From: Bacteroidia bacterium
GTDB taxonomy: Bacteria > Bacteroidota > Bacteroidia > Bacteroidales > F082
Assembly: GCA_021287165.1 (NCBI GenBank)
Contig: JAJTAY010000009.1
Span: 124,001-188,000, forward strand
Direction of reading: 5' to 3'
Length of the DNA: 64,000 bases
The position numbers and the translations under genes were made by a program. This document shows positions 37,595 to 47,156 of this stretch, piece by piece; position 1 is the stretch's first letter; each line of letters starts with the position of its first letter. The notes under the pieces were generated by a model that saw only the letters and a program-made list of their open reading frames with translations, had not been told where the DNA came from and did no database searches.

Positions 37595-38730
37595 GATTGT
37601 ACGGTTAATGCTGTTTGAATACTATCCCACAATCGTTGTGCGGCGGCATCCCAGGTAAACATGCGACTCCTATCCAAACCTTTCTTTATCAAATCGCTGC
37701 GCAGCGCAGCATCGCTTGCCAGGCGATGCATTGCCAGTGCAATATCCTCAACGCTAAATGGATTGACCAGCAAAGCAGCATCGCCAGCCACTTCGGGCAT
37801 ACTGGTTACGTTGGAAGTGATGAGCGGAACACCGCACTTAAACGCTTCAACAATGGGTATGCCAAATCCCTCAAAATAAGACACATAAGTATATACGTGA
37901 GCGGAGGCAGTAACACGGTGCAGCTCGGCGGGATTAAGCCTCCCGCAAAAAATTACGTCGTTCTGAAATCCCATTTCGGTGTATGCCTGCTCAATCTCGC
38001 TGGTCCACCATTTGCGTTCACCGGCCACAAGAAGTTTCATGCCAAGCGTATCGGTGGTTTTGTAGCGGTCGAAAGCCTTGAAAAGGCGCGCCAGATTTTT
38101 ACGAGGGTGCAACGAGCCCACAAACAAAAAGTAGGGGGCTCCGCCTGTATATTGTTTGCGAACAGCTTCGACTTCGGGAACACTCAAAGGCTCAAAGCGC
38201 TCATTAACACCATTATATACCACATCGACCTTGTTAGGGGCTTGCCCGTAGAGCCGGCAGATGTCTTGTTTGGAAAATTCCGAAACGGTTGCAATACGCA
38301 AGGCCTTTTGCGCAAACTTAGGAAAGAAATAACGGTAATACCACCGCACAATGCTCGGCAGATCGGAAGGATAGTGTTCGAAATTAAGGTCGTGCATAAC
38401 TGCCAGCGAAGGCACATTGGTACCGAGGCTCAGGTATCCGTCGGGCGAAAGAAACAAATCAGGTTTAATGCGCTTGAGCGCCCTGCGCACCGACCATTCG
38501 AACCAGATGACAAACAGCACCGGATGACGCGCCTGAGGCCCGATAACAACAGCTTTTACATTTGGGCCAAAAATGAACTGAGGGTCGGGTTTGCGGTCGA
38601 AAAGAAAATAAAACTCCACCTCGGGATGCGCCGCTACAATGCGCCTGAGCGTTTCGAAAGTGAACCAGCCTATGCCCTCGAGCCGGCCAGCCAGTAGCAG
38701 TCGTGTGTTAACAGCAATGCGAAGGCTCAT
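37591..38730 (-). CDS. Glycosyltransferase, GT4-type
   Basis: The 379-residue protein has the two-domain GT-B layout of GT4 enzymes. The N-terminal domain contains a HDLNFEHYPSDLP segment, and the C-terminal donor-binding domain begins with the YFLFVGSLHPRKNLARLFKAF motif. The Glu-x7-Glu type retaining motif is FEGFGIPIVEAFKCGVPLI. It should add a sugar from a nucleotide donor in a polysaccharide or glycolipid pathway. It is divergent from the FkbM-flippase-Wzz-ligase set and probably belongs to the same surface-polysaccharide locus. Its stop overlaps purD by four bases. Confidence 0.9.
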   Translation of the reverse strand: MSLRIAVNTRLLLAGRLEGIGWFTFETLRRIVAAHPEVEFYFLFDRKPDPQFIFGPNVKAVVIGPQARHPVLFVIWFEWSVRRALKRIKPDLFLSPDGYLSLGTNVPSLAVMHDLNFEHYPSDLPSIVRWYYRYFFPKFAQKALRIATVSEFSKQDICRLYGQAPNKVDVVYNGVNERFEPLSVPEVEAVRKQYTGGAPYFLFVGSLHPRKNLARLFKAFDRYKTTDTLGMKLLVAGERKWWTSEIEQAYTEMGFQNDVIFCGRLNPAELHRVTASAHVYTYVSYFEGFGIPIVEAFKCGVPLITSNVTSMPEVAGDAALLVNPFSVEDIALAMHRLASDAALRSDLIKKGLDRSRMFTWDAAAQRLWDSIQTALTVQS

Positions 38731-38762
38731 CGGGCTTTGGTTTCTGGCTTGTGAATAAGTTC

Positions 38763-38770
38763 TAAATTTG
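38763..38770 (+). promoter_or_regulatory. -7 element for the FkbM gene
   Basis: TAAATTTG matches TAnnTTTG, 22 bases before the ATG at 38793. A TTG lies 23 bases further upstream, a looser spacing. Confidence 0.45.
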
Positions 38771-38792
38771 CGACAAATATCCGAAAAAAACG

Positions 38793-39548
38793 ATGAAGCA
38801 GAGGTTCAAATTGTTGTTGCAGCGCTTGCTTGGTTTCGACAATTACCTCTTTGTATTTGCCATCTACATCATCACCACGCTGCGATGGAACAAAAACGAG
38901 CGTGATTTTACGCACTTTGTAAAGCTCATCCCCGACGGTCATCTTGTGCTCGACATTGGAGCCAACATCGGCATTATGTCGGTTTGGTTTTCCCGAAAAT
39001 TGAAGAAGTCGCGTATTCTTGCTTTCGAACCTGTGCCGCAGAACGTAAAGGCACTTAAACGAGTATTGCGATTCTACAGAGCTCATAACGTTGAAGTTAT
39101 CGAAAAAGCCCTTGGCAGCGAACAAGGCATGGTCGAAATGATAATGCCCGAGGTTGAAATGGTCAGGATGCAGGGACTGAGCCATGTAGTGCATTCAAGC
39201 ATCACCGATTTCAACGAAGGAGAGAATTTCAGCGTTCCCATGATCCGGCTCGACGATTGCGACCAGATTAAATCGTCGGACAAAATAGCGGCCATAAAAC
39301 TCGATGTCGAAAACTTCGAGCATTTTGTGCTGCAGGGTGCAAGAGCAACCATCGAAAAGCATCGGCCGATTATTTATGCTGAATTGTGGGAGAACGACAA
39401 CCGCAGTCTTTGTTTTGAGTTGCTTAAATCGCTCAACTACAGCATTAAAGTTGTTGTAAAAGGCAGGCTGACCGACTTTCTTCCAATGGTTCATCATACC
39501 CAAAATTTCTTTTTTATTCCCAATTCACCCCAAAACCAAATGCGGTAA
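38793..39548 (+). CDS. FkbM-family SAM-dependent methyltransferase
   Basis: The 251-residue protein has the Rossmann methyltransferase start LVLDIGANIGIMSVWFSRK (SAM loop) and the acidic ILAFEPVPQNVKALKRVL. The FkbM signature is IKLDVENFEHFVLQGARATI, followed by PIIYAELWENDN. Family members O-methylate sugars or small molecules; here a sugar of the surface polysaccharide is the likely target. It is the first gene of the plus-strand polysaccharide run, 3 bases before the flippase. Confidence 0.88.
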   Translation: MKQRFKLLLQRLLGFDNYLFVFAIYIITTLRWNKNERDFTHFVKLIPDGHLVLDIGANIGIMSVWFSRKLKKSRILAFEPVPQNVKALKRVLRFYRAHNVEVIEKALGSEQGMVEMIMPEVEMVRMQGLSHVVHSSITDFNEGENFSVPMIRLDDCDQIKSSDKIAAIKLDVENFEHFVLQGARATIEKHRPIIYAELWENDNRSLCFELLKSLNYSIKVVVKGRLTDFLPMVHHTQNFFFIPNSPQNQMR

Positions 39549-39551
39549 AGC

Positions 39552-41051
39552 ATGCAAAACCGCTTTGTCAAAAACTTGTTGCTGCTGCTCACGCTCAATC
39601 TGCTCATCAAGCCGTTCTGGATTCTGGGCATTGACCGCAGCATACAAAATCGGGTGGGCGACAGCGACTACGGCCTGTTTCTTTCAGTTTCAAGTTTTTC
39701 TTTCCTGTTTTACATACTGCTCGACCTGGGGATTACCAATTTCAACAACCGCAACATTGCCCGCAACCAGCGGCAGCTTCAAAAACACTTTGCCGGTATC
39801 ATGGGTGTCAAGATTATTCTTGGCCTGGTTTATATGCTGCTGCTAATGGCTTTTGGAATGATTATCGGCTATGGGCCTGCGCAGATGAGTGTTCTTTTTT
39901 GGGTGGGCATTAATGCCATGATGTTGTCGATGATTATGTACCTACGGTCTAATGTTTCGGGGCTGATGCTTTTTGTGGCCGACTCTTTCCTATCGGTACT
40001 CGACAGGCTGCTGATGATCTTGCTTTGCAGTCTTCTGTTGTGGACTCCCCTACTTGGAAGATCACTCACGATCAGTGATTATGTGTATGCTCAGACCATC
40101 GCCTACACGCTCACTTTTCTGGTGGCCCTGACGGTGGTGATGCGACATGCAGGCCGGCTTGCCCCCTCATTCGATCGTAAATTTATGGGGATGATACTCA
40201 GGCGCAGCGCTCCCTATGCCTTGCTCGTGCTGCTCATGAGCTTTTACAACAGGCTCGAGCCCGTTTTGATTGAAAGGCTTTTGCCGGAGGATTCAGGACT
40301 GCTGCAAACCGGGATTTACGCCAAGGCCTTCCGTCTTTTCGATGCCGGAAACAATATTTCGATGCTTTTTGCTGTGCTTTTGCTACCCATGTTTGCCAGC
40401 ATGCTCAAAAAGAAAGAGCCGGTAGCCGGGCTCATACGGCTTTCGTTCAGCCTTATTTTCGCCCTGTCGGCCATTGTAGCCATAAGCGGAATTATGTATG
40501 CCGAACCCCTAATGAAACTCCTTTACGGCCTGCGGCCCGGTGAGGACGAAATCGGGTTTGCAGCACGCATTGCTCAATCGGCCGGTATCTTTAGCTTGCT
40601 CATGGTGGCCTATGTGGCCGTTTCGACCACATATGTGTTTGGCACCTTACTCACGGCAAATGGCAGTTTGAGGCTGCTCAATACCATTGCCGGTGCCGGG
40701 GTGCTTCTTAGTCTGATCATGAATTTTTTGCTTATCCCACGATATGAGGCTACCGGAGCAGCCATAAGCAGCCTTACTGTGCAGACCGCAATGGCTGTTG
40801 TGCAATATATTGCTGCACGTCGTGTGGTGGGTTTTAACCTTGGAAGTCAGTTTTTCATCCGGCTTCTGGCTTTCCTTCTGATCTTTATGGCATCGGCATT
40901 TGGCATCCGTCAGCTTGAAGTTTCGTGGCTTGTGTCGTTTGGTTTGACCCTTACCGCCGGCATCATCAGTGTTCTGTTGATTGGATTGGTATCGGTCAGG
41001 GATATCCTCACCCACCTGATGCCCTCGGGCAATCGTCTTAAATCAGGCTGA
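39552..41051 (+). CDS. Polysaccharide flippase (Wzx/MOP superfamily)
   Basis: The 499-residue protein has about twelve to fourteen hydrophobic helices and a MOP/Wzx-like pattern; the N-terminal segment is KNLLLLLTLNLLIKPFWILG, then GDSDYGLFLSV, and the C-terminal half has GAAISSLTVQTAMAVVQYIAARRVVG. It should move undecaprenyl-linked oligosaccharide across the inner membrane. It is downstream of the FkbM gene and followed by Wzz and ligase genes, which supports this role. A general lipid-linked exporter is the alternative. Confidence 0.85.
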   Translation: MQNRFVKNLLLLLTLNLLIKPFWILGIDRSIQNRVGDSDYGLFLSVSSFSFLFYILLDLGITNFNNRNIARNQRQLQKHFAGIMGVKIILGLVYMLLLMAFGMIIGYGPAQMSVLFWVGINAMMLSMIMYLRSNVSGLMLFVADSFLSVLDRLLMILLCSLLLWTPLLGRSLTISDYVYAQTIAYTLTFLVALTVVMRHAGRLAPSFDRKFMGMILRRSAPYALLVLLMSFYNRLEPVLIERLLPEDSGLLQTGIYAKAFRLFDAGNNISMLFAVLLLPMFASMLKKKEPVAGLIRLSFSLIFALSAIVAISGIMYAEPLMKLLYGLRPGEDEIGFAARIAQSAGIFSLLMVAYVAVSTTYVFGTLLTANGSLRLLNTIAGAGVLLSLIMNFLLIPRYEATGAAISSLTVQTAMAVVQYIAARRVVGFNLGSQFFIRLLAFLLIFMASAFGIRQLEVSWLVSFGLTLTAGIISVLLIGLVSVRDILTHLMPSGNRLKSG

Positions 41052-41087
41052 TTTACTATCATTGGGTTTTTATGAAAGGATAATTTC

Positions 41088-41095
41088 TATTTTTG
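41088..41095 (+). promoter_or_regulatory. -7 element for the double Wzz gene
   Basis: TATTTTTG matches TAnnTTTG, 28 bases before the ATG at 41124; a TTG lies 23 bases upstream of the box. Confidence 0.45.
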
Positions 41096-41123
41096 AGCTT
41101 TTAATTAAAATCCCAACGGGAAA

Positions 41124-43226
41124 ATGCACGATCCCAAACCTCCTGAAATGCACGCTTTCAGTTTGGTGAGTCTTTCGCTGAAACACAGAAAAAAGTTGCT
41201 GATTATCGGACTGGCCACAATTGCCTTGTCTTATTTGTTTACAAGCCCGTTTTTCATTACTCCTCTTTACAAATCAACTGTAATACTCTACCCTACTTCG
41301 ACCAACTCCATATCGAAGGTGCTGCTCAACAATAATCTTCCTTCCAATAAAGACCTTTTGGAGTTCGGGGAAGACGAGCAAACGGAGCGTATGCTTCAGA
41401 TATTGAATTCCAATAAGATACGCGACAGAATAATTGAGAAATACAACCTTTTCGAGCACTACAACATACCAGCCGGCAGCCGGTATCGCTTCACCAGGCT
41501 TTACGATACCTACGAAAGCCGCGTCAGGTTTCGGCGCACCGAATATATGGCGGTAAAGATCACCGTGCTCGATCAGGATCCGCTTAAAGCGAGCGATATA
41601 GCCAATGATATCGCAGAGCTTTTCGACAGCACCATGAATATGATGCAAAAAGAAGTGGCTGTGCGCGCCTTTCGCATTGTAGAGAATGAGTATTTCAACC
41701 TTCGCAACCAGGTGAGGGCGATGGAAGACTCGCTCAACACCATCAGAAAACTTGGCGTGCACGACTACGAGAGCCAGGCCGAAATGATCAACCAGCAACT
41801 GGCCATCGAAATTGCCCGAAACAACCAGCCCGGCATCAAAGCTTTGTACGACAAGCTTGAGCTGTTATCGAAATATGGCGGCATCTATGTTTCACTTCGC
41901 GATATGCTTGAACACGAGCGCAAACAACTGTCGCAGATCAAGGCGCGCTATGAAGAAGCCAAGGTTGACGCTACCGAAAATCTTCCCCATAAGTTTGTGG
42001 TAACCAACGCTTTCCCCGCAGAGCGCAAATCTTACCCCATTCGCTGGCTGGTGGCACTAATCGCTTTATTTTCCACCTTGTTTCTGGCCTTGCTGATTCT
42101 CATCCTGGTGGAGCAAAGCAAATGGAGTGAAAAAAAAAACTTCAACGCGATATCACATCAACTCAACCAACTCACCCGACGAATCAGGCAAACCCTAAAG
42201 ACGTTCAAACCAGCCAAACCTGAAAAAATTGAAAAAAGTAACCAGCATAATTTGAGCAACATGGAAAACAGTTTTAACAACACATCATTGGTCAGACTGG
42301 TGTACCGCTGGCGCCTCCATCTGGCCATCATCACGATAGCGGCGGCATTGCTGGGGGCTGTTTTCTCTGGGCCGTATTTTATCACGCCGCTTTATCGGTC
42401 AGAGGCTGTAGCTTACCCTGCCAACATCAACAGCTATTCAGATGAAAGCGAAACCGAGCAAATGCTGCAGATCCTTCAGTCGCAGGATATTACCGACTCG
42501 ATGATTGCACGCTTCAACCTCATGGAAGTGTATAAAATAAGCCCGCAGTACAAATACTGGCGCTCTGCCCTGCTCGAGGAATTCAGGCAAAATGTGAAAG
42601 TGCGTAAAACACCATATGAAGCGATTTCCATAACTGTTCGTGACCGTGACCCTGAACGTGCTGCCGACATGGCCAACGAAATGCTCAGACTTTATGACCA
42701 AAAAGTGGCCAGCTTACACAAAACCAAGTACAAAGAAGTGGTCGATATGTACGAAATGCAGCTGAATAAGAAACAAATGGTAATCGACTCGCTGCAAAAC
42801 AGGCTCTATCAGCTGGCCACCGAACACGGGCTGATCGACTATGGTGCTCAATCGCAGGAGGTGATGCGCGGTTATTTGCGCACCATCTACGGCACAACCA
42901 CGGCCAATATCAACACCAAAGCCGTTGAACAGCTCAAGAAAAGCATAGAAAATCATGGTGGCGAACTGATTACGGTAACGCAAATGCTGGTTGAAGAATC
43001 GCGCACCTATGTGACCATCAAGCTCGATTACGAACAGGCCCTGCGCTTTTACAACGCCTCACTGACATACAGCAATGTCATAAGCAAGCCCTTTCCATCC
43101 GATAAAAAGGCCTTTCCCGTTCGTTGGGTCATCGTTGCCTTTGCGGCGCTCGGAGCGCTCCTGATCTCGGTTCTTGTCATCATGCTCGCCGAACGTAAAA
43201 ACGACCTTTTAGGCATCAGGTCCTGA
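41124..43226 (+). CDS. Double Wzz-type chain-length determinant protein (two modules in one frame)
   Basis: The 700-residue protein is two complete Wzz modules in tandem. Module A (residues ~1-340) has membrane helices at ~24-46 and ~307-330; module B (from Met380) has helices at ~398-420 and ~670-692. Each starts with the Wzz pattern FxSPxFITPLYxS and an E(Q/E)xLQIL block, and ends SYPIRW or AFPVRW before its last helix. Module B begins MENSFNNTSLVRLVYRWR, like the start of a stand-alone gene. The linker is 340-379 and contains long A runs; a one-base change in either would give two separate genes. It should control polysaccharide chain length. See findings. Confidence 0.85.
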   Translation: MHDPKPPEMHAFSLVSLSLKHRKKLLIIGLATIALSYLFTSPFFITPLYKSTVILYPTSTNSISKVLLNNNLPSNKDLLEFGEDEQTERMLQILNSNKIRDRIIEKYNLFEHYNIPAGSRYRFTRLYDTYESRVRFRRTEYMAVKITVLDQDPLKASDIANDIAELFDSTMNMMQKEVAVRAFRIVENEYFNLRNQVRAMEDSLNTIRKLGVHDYESQAEMINQQLAIEIARNNQPGIKALYDKLELLSKYGGIYVSLRDMLEHERKQLSQIKARYEEAKVDATENLPHKFVVTNAFPAERKSYPIRWLVALIALFSTLFLALLILILVEQSKWSEKKNFNAISHQLNQLTRRIRQTLKTFKPAKPEKIEKSNQHNLSNMENSFNNTSLVRLVYRWRLHLAIITIAAALLGAVFSGPYFITPLYRSEAVAYPANINSYSDESETEQMLQILQSQDITDSMIARFNLMEVYKISPQYKYWRSALLEEFRQNVKVRKTPYEAISITVRDRDPERAADMANEMLRLYDQKVASLHKTKYKEVVDMYEMQLNKKQMVIDSLQNRLYQLATEHGLIDYGAQSQEVMRGYLRTIYGTTTANINTKAVEQLKKSIENHGGELITVTQMLVEESRTYVTIKLDYEQALRFYNASLTYSNVISKPFPSDKKAFPVRWVIVAFAALGALLISVLVIMLAERKNDLLGIRS
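42130..42139 (+). repeat. A10 homopolymer inside the Wzz linker
   Basis: Ten adenines (frame GAA AAA AAA AAC) lie at the end of module A. A loss of one A would end translation at a TAA at 42195-42197; a gain of one A would end it at a TGA at 42221-42223. Two A6 runs at 42223-42228 and 42232-42237 follow. Confidence 0.95.
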
Positions 43227-43241
43227 AATACAAATAATCCT

Positions 43242-44708
43242 TTGACTGAGCAAAGCAAGACAGCCTGGATCTACCTGGGAACAGCCATCTACCTGGCCAT
43301 CAGCATGTATTTGGTGGTTCAGAAAGATATTTGGTATTTCTTTGCGCTGCCGTTGGTGCTCGGAGTTCTTTTGCTTTATATCTATTCGCTCGATAAGGTT
43401 TTACTTCTTATCAGTTTTATCACTCCCCTTTCGCTAAACATCGAGAATATGGATGCCGGGCTAGCTATCAGCCTTCCGGCCGAACCAATGCTTTTCGGTG
43501 TTTTGGTGCTCTATCTGGCTAAATTGCTTCACGAAGGTCACTACGACCGCCGTGCGGCTTCGCATCCCATAAGCCTGGTTATCTACCTCATGCTATTTTG
43601 GATGCTCATAACGACCTTCACAAGCGAGTTGCCGCTCGTTTCGGCTAAAGCGCTCGTAGCCAGACTTTGGTTTATTGTGCCATCATATTTCCTTGCTATT
43701 CAGGTGTTTAGAAAGATCAAAAATATTCACTGGTTTATTTGGCTTTACAATATCGCCCTGATCATTGTAATTGGCTACACCATTTACAGGCATTGGTCTT
43801 TCGGTTTCAGCGACAAATCGGCACACTGGGTTATGTCGCCGCTCTACAACGACCACACAGCATATGGCGCAGCCCTGGCACTATTCCTTATTCTAACCAT
43901 TGGATATATTTTCTACCCCGGACTAAGCAACAACAGACGGTTTTGGGTTATCAGCATGGCCGTCTTGCTGGCCATTGCCACCCTGCTATCGCTCAGCAGG
44001 GCTGCCTGGATCAGCCTTGCCGTTTCGGCGGGCGTGTTTGTAGCCGTCTGGCTCAGGATTAAGTTCAGATACATCTTTGCAGCATTTGTACTCATCGTCG
44101 CCTTTCTGGTCAGCTTTCAGCATCAGATCATCGATACGCTTGAGAAAAACAAGCAGGACAGTTCGGCCGACTTTGTAGAGCACGTGCAATCCATCTACAA
44201 CATTAGCTCCGACGCCTCCAACCTCGAACGCATCAACCGTTGGCAGGCCGCTCTCAGACTTTTTGACGAACGACCCTTTTTTGGATGGGGACCGGGCACC
44301 TACCAGTTTGTTTACGGCCCCTTCCAGCGCTCGAAAGAAAAAACCATTATCAGCACCAATGCCGGCGATGGAGGCAATGCACACAGCGAATACATAGGCC
44401 CCTTATCCGAAATGGGGCTACCGGGTATGCTCATTGTTTTTTTGCTGGTGGGCACGATGATTTATCAGGGTCTGAAAACCCATAAAAACTCGAAAAATAA
44501 GCAGGCGCGTATTCTTTCGCTAAGTGCCACCCTGGCATTGATCAGCTATTTCACACACGGCCTGCTCAACAATTTCCTCGATACCGACAAGCTTTCGGTG
44601 CCGGTATGGGGATGCATGGCCATCATTGTTGCCATGCAGGTATATTATTCCAGGCTGGAACCTGACAGCGAACTTCTAGACAGTTCGTCAAACAAGACGG
44701 CAGATTAA
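43242..44708 (+). CDS. O-antigen ligase family protein (Wzy_C domain)
   Basis: The 488-residue protein has about ten to twelve membrane helices and one large periplasmic loop (~residues 330-390) holding the Wzy_C/WaaL motifs RWQAALRLFDERPFFGWGPG and NAHSEYIGPLSEMGLPG. It joins or polymerises lipid-linked polysaccharide, probably O-antigen on lipid A-core. The only start before the first helix is TTG at 43242, 15 bases after the Wzz stop. It follows the flippase and Wzz genes, completing a Wzx/Wzz/ligase set. Ligase and polymerase (Wzy) cannot be told apart safely. Its stop shares bases with that of the convergent histidine kinase. Confidence 0.85.
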   Translation: MTEQSKTAWIYLGTAIYLAISMYLVVQKDIWYFFALPLVLGVLLLYIYSLDKVLLLISFITPLSLNIENMDAGLAISLPAEPMLFGVLVLYLAKLLHEGHYDRRAASHPISLVIYLMLFWMLITTFTSELPLVSAKALVARLWFIVPSYFLAIQVFRKIKNIHWFIWLYNIALIIVIGYTIYRHWSFGFSDKSAHWVMSPLYNDHTAYGAALALFLILTIGYIFYPGLSNNRRFWVISMAVLLAIATLLSLSRAAWISLAVSAGVFVAVWLRIKFRYIFAAFVLIVAFLVSFQHQIIDTLEKNKQDSSADFVEHVQSIYNISSDASNLERINRWQAALRLFDERPFFGWGPGTYQFVYGPFQRSKEKTIISTNAGDGGNAHSEYIGPLSEMGLPGMLIVFLLVGTMIYQGLKTHKNSKNKQARILSLSATLALISYFTHGLLNNFLDTDKLSVPVWGCMAIIVAMQVYYSRLEPDSELLDSSSNKTAD

Positions 44709-47110
44709 TATTTCAGCTTTTCTATTTCTCCGGACAGTGCGGGCATGGCTCGCCGGAATATTCCTTCCAGTTCAGCGCACATTTCCGAACGCTGCTCATG
44801 ACTAAGGCTACCAGTTCGCTGCTCGAGTGCAAAAAGCAGGTCGGCAGCACGATCCATGCCAAACTGTTTGGCCGACGACTTGAGCGAATGAGCATACCTC
44901 GATAGCGCGTTCATATCGTTATCTCTGTTGGCTTCGAGCAGTTGCTTAAGGGTATTTCCGCTGTGTTCGACAAATACTTCCAGCAACAGCACCAGATCGG
45001 CCATGTTATCTCCAATAATTTCCTTCACCTTGGTCAGGTCATAATCATTTTGGTGAACTGCTTCATTACCAGCCTGCTGGGTTTTGGCTCTCTGAGGTCG
45101 CAGTTCGTCAATATACCGATTGATCTTTATTGCGAGTTCCTGGGCCGAGTGGTAGGTTTTGAGGATCATGCCATTGATTCCGGCCTCCTGGGAAAGGGTT
45201 CTGGTTTCGTCCGAATCTTCTCCGCTGTAGGCAATAAGGCAAGTCGTATGGTCTGTTTCGCGCACTTTTCGCGCCACCTCGTAACCTGTGCCGTCGGGCA
45301 GATGCAGATCGAGTAAAATAAAATCGTAGCGATTGCTGTCAGTCATCAACAATGCGGTTTCGACATCGGGGGCCAGCTCCGCTTTGCATTCCAGGTCGCG
45401 AAGGTAGCGCATGGTCAGCAGCTGAATCATTTTGTTGTCTTCCACCACCAGACCTCTCAACCCGGTAAGTTTATCCGATGGCCGGAGTCGTATTACCTCG
45501 GGTTTTATCTCCCTGAGGGTCTCGCAGTGCAGAATAACCGTGCGCAGCAACTGATCGCTGTCGAAGGGTTTTGATACAAAAGCGTTCATCCCGGCATCAA
45601 AGCATTCTTCGATGGTGGCTTCGAGCGCTTCGCCCGAAACGGCGATAATGGGTGCTTTCGAATGCAGTTCGGTGCGAATGATGCGCGTGGCTGTGATACC
45701 ATCCATCTCCGGCATACGGATATCCATGAGAATAATTGCCGTATCGGGATTCTTTCGCACATAGTCTATGGCTTCCTTGCCGCTTCCGGCAAAGCTCACT
45801 TTCCAATTCCTCAGGATGTGGGCCGCCATTTTACGCTGATAAAGGTCGTCGTCAACTACAAGCACTCCAATCTTTTCGGTAATGGACTTATCAGGCACGA
45901 AGGCAGCAATGTCCAATGGCTTATGATTGGTACATTCTGCAAAACTCACTTCAAAACTGAAGCTGGTTCCCAATCCTGTGGCGCTTTTCAATTGTATCTT
46001 TCCGCCCAGCCGCTTCACAAAAAGATCTGCCAGGCTCAAACCGAGTCCAAGACCACCGTAGTTTCGGGTAATTCCGTCGTCTTCCTGGCTAAAAAACTCA
46101 AAAATTCGTTGCTGGTTTCTCTCGTCCACTCCCTTTCCCTGGTCGCGCAGCGTAAAAGCAAAAGCCCTTTTGCCATCGGCCGGGTCGGCAGCATTTACAG
46201 TCAGCTCGATAAGACCTCCGCCCGAGAATTTGATGGCGTTGTCGATAAGGTAGAACAGCACATCGTACAATTTGGGCATATCGCCTCTCAACCAGGCAGA
46301 GGCATCCTGAGAAATCCGGACGGACCACATCAGCCCTTTGGCTTCGGCTTGAGGCTTGAGTTGGTTTTCGAGTAAGCTCACTACATCGGTTATCCGGAAG
46401 TCCATTTCCTCATCCACCATGCGTCCGGTCATGACGTGCAGAAACTGGAAAACCTTTTTAACGGTTTGATAAAGACCGAATCCTGAGTCCTTTATGATTG
46501 CCGCATACTCTTTCTGAACCTGGCTAAGACTTGTTTCCTGAAGCAGTGCGTTATAGCCAAGAATCAGGTTAAGCGGATTTCGCAGCTCGTGGCTGAGCGT
46601 AGCCATCACTCTCTGCTGCAGATTTCGATCGATTGTTAATGCGCCAAGCGGACCAGCCTCTGCGATACGCTGTTTGTGAGTGAGTTTCTTTTGAAGGCGA
46701 CGACCAACATACTCAATAAACTTATAAAGTGCAGGCTGAATTGGTAAGACGGTTTCTATGAGCTGTTGGCCGCTTAATGTAGTGGCAATACCGGCCGTAA
46801 GTGTGTTGCGTGAGGTGATAAAAATGCAATTATCCGAATAGACCAAAACACCATTTTTGTCCCCTGCCGGTTCAGGCGGCATTGGCGGAAATAAACCTTC
46901 AGCTGCAATTCCCTCCCGTAAAGCATCAAAGTCATTGATTACCAACCAGGTAGAACCATCGGACAGAGGATTTTTTGTCCAGAACCTGATACCCCGACAC
47001 CAGTCAAATTCAAGCAGGAGTGCCGAAAACGAACGGAGCTCAGGCTCCACCTCGTCGTGCTGCCCAATGCTCAACAACAGTTTTATCAGATGCTCGTTAC
47101 TGGCTGACAT
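44705..47110 (-). CDS. Cytoplasmic hybrid histidine kinase with two receivers and an HPt domain
   Basis: The 801-residue protein has no membrane helix. Residues 1-~130 look like an unrecognised GAF-like sensor. HisKA has its His at ~173 (ATLSHELRNPLNLILGY), and HATPase follows with NAIKFSGGG and GGLGLGLSLADLF. Two receivers have Asp at ~459 (ILMDIRMPEMDG) and ~600 (LLDLHLPDGTGY). The C-terminal HPt has His ~739 (YAHSLKSSAKQFG). All phosphorelay parts are in one chain, so the final acceptor is probably another protein. The ATG at 47110 follows a -7 box and is preferred to a start at 47146. Signal and target are unknown. Confidence 0.9.
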   Translation of the reverse strand: MSASNEHLIKLLLSIGQHDEVEPELRSFSALLLEFDWCRGIRFWTKNPLSDGSTWLVINDFDALREGIAAEGLFPPMPPEPAGDKNGVLVYSDNCIFITSRNTLTAGIATTLSGQQLIETVLPIQPALYKFIEYVGRRLQKKLTHKQRIAEAGPLGALTIDRNLQQRVMATLSHELRNPLNLILGYNALLQETSLSQVQKEYAAIIKDSGFGLYQTVKKVFQFLHVMTGRMVDEEMDFRITDVVSLLENQLKPQAEAKGLMWSVRISQDASAWLRGDMPKLYDVLFYLIDNAIKFSGGGLIELTVNAADPADGKRAFAFTLRDQGKGVDERNQQRIFEFFSQEDDGITRNYGGLGLGLSLADLFVKRLGGKIQLKSATGLGTSFSFEVSFAECTNHKPLDIAAFVPDKSITEKIGVLVVDDDLYQRKMAAHILRNWKVSFAGSGKEAIDYVRKNPDTAIILMDIRMPEMDGITATRIIRTELHSKAPIIAVSGEALEATIEECFDAGMNAFVSKPFDSDQLLRTVILHCETLREIKPEVIRLRPSDKLTGLRGLVVEDNKMIQLLTMRYLRDLECKAELAPDVETALLMTDSNRYDFILLDLHLPDGTGYEVARKVRETDHTTCLIAYSGEDSDETRTLSQEAGINGMILKTYHSAQELAIKINRYIDELRPQRAKTQQAGNEAVHQNDYDLTKVKEIIGDNMADLVLLLEVFVEHSGNTLKQLLEANRDNDMNALSRYAHSLKSSAKQFGMDRAADLLFALEQRTGSLSHEQRSEMCAELEGIFRRAMPALSGEIEKLKY

Positions 47111-47128
47111 CTTATCGTATATGGTATT

Positions 47129-47156
47129 CAAAAGTAAAGTTAACAATATTATCCAA
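47129..47156 (-). promoter_or_regulatory. Promoter for the hybrid kinase gene
   Basis: The minus strand carries TTG, 17 bases, then TACTTTTG (47136-47129), close to the TTG-N19-TAnnTTTG consensus. The start site would be about 10 bases before the ATG at 47110. Confidence 0.5.

Noticed and set aside
37615..38697. A 360-codon plus-strand open frame opposite the glycosyltransferase
   Set aside because: The length is striking, but it is exactly antisense to a well-conserved GT4 gene and shows no motif of its own.
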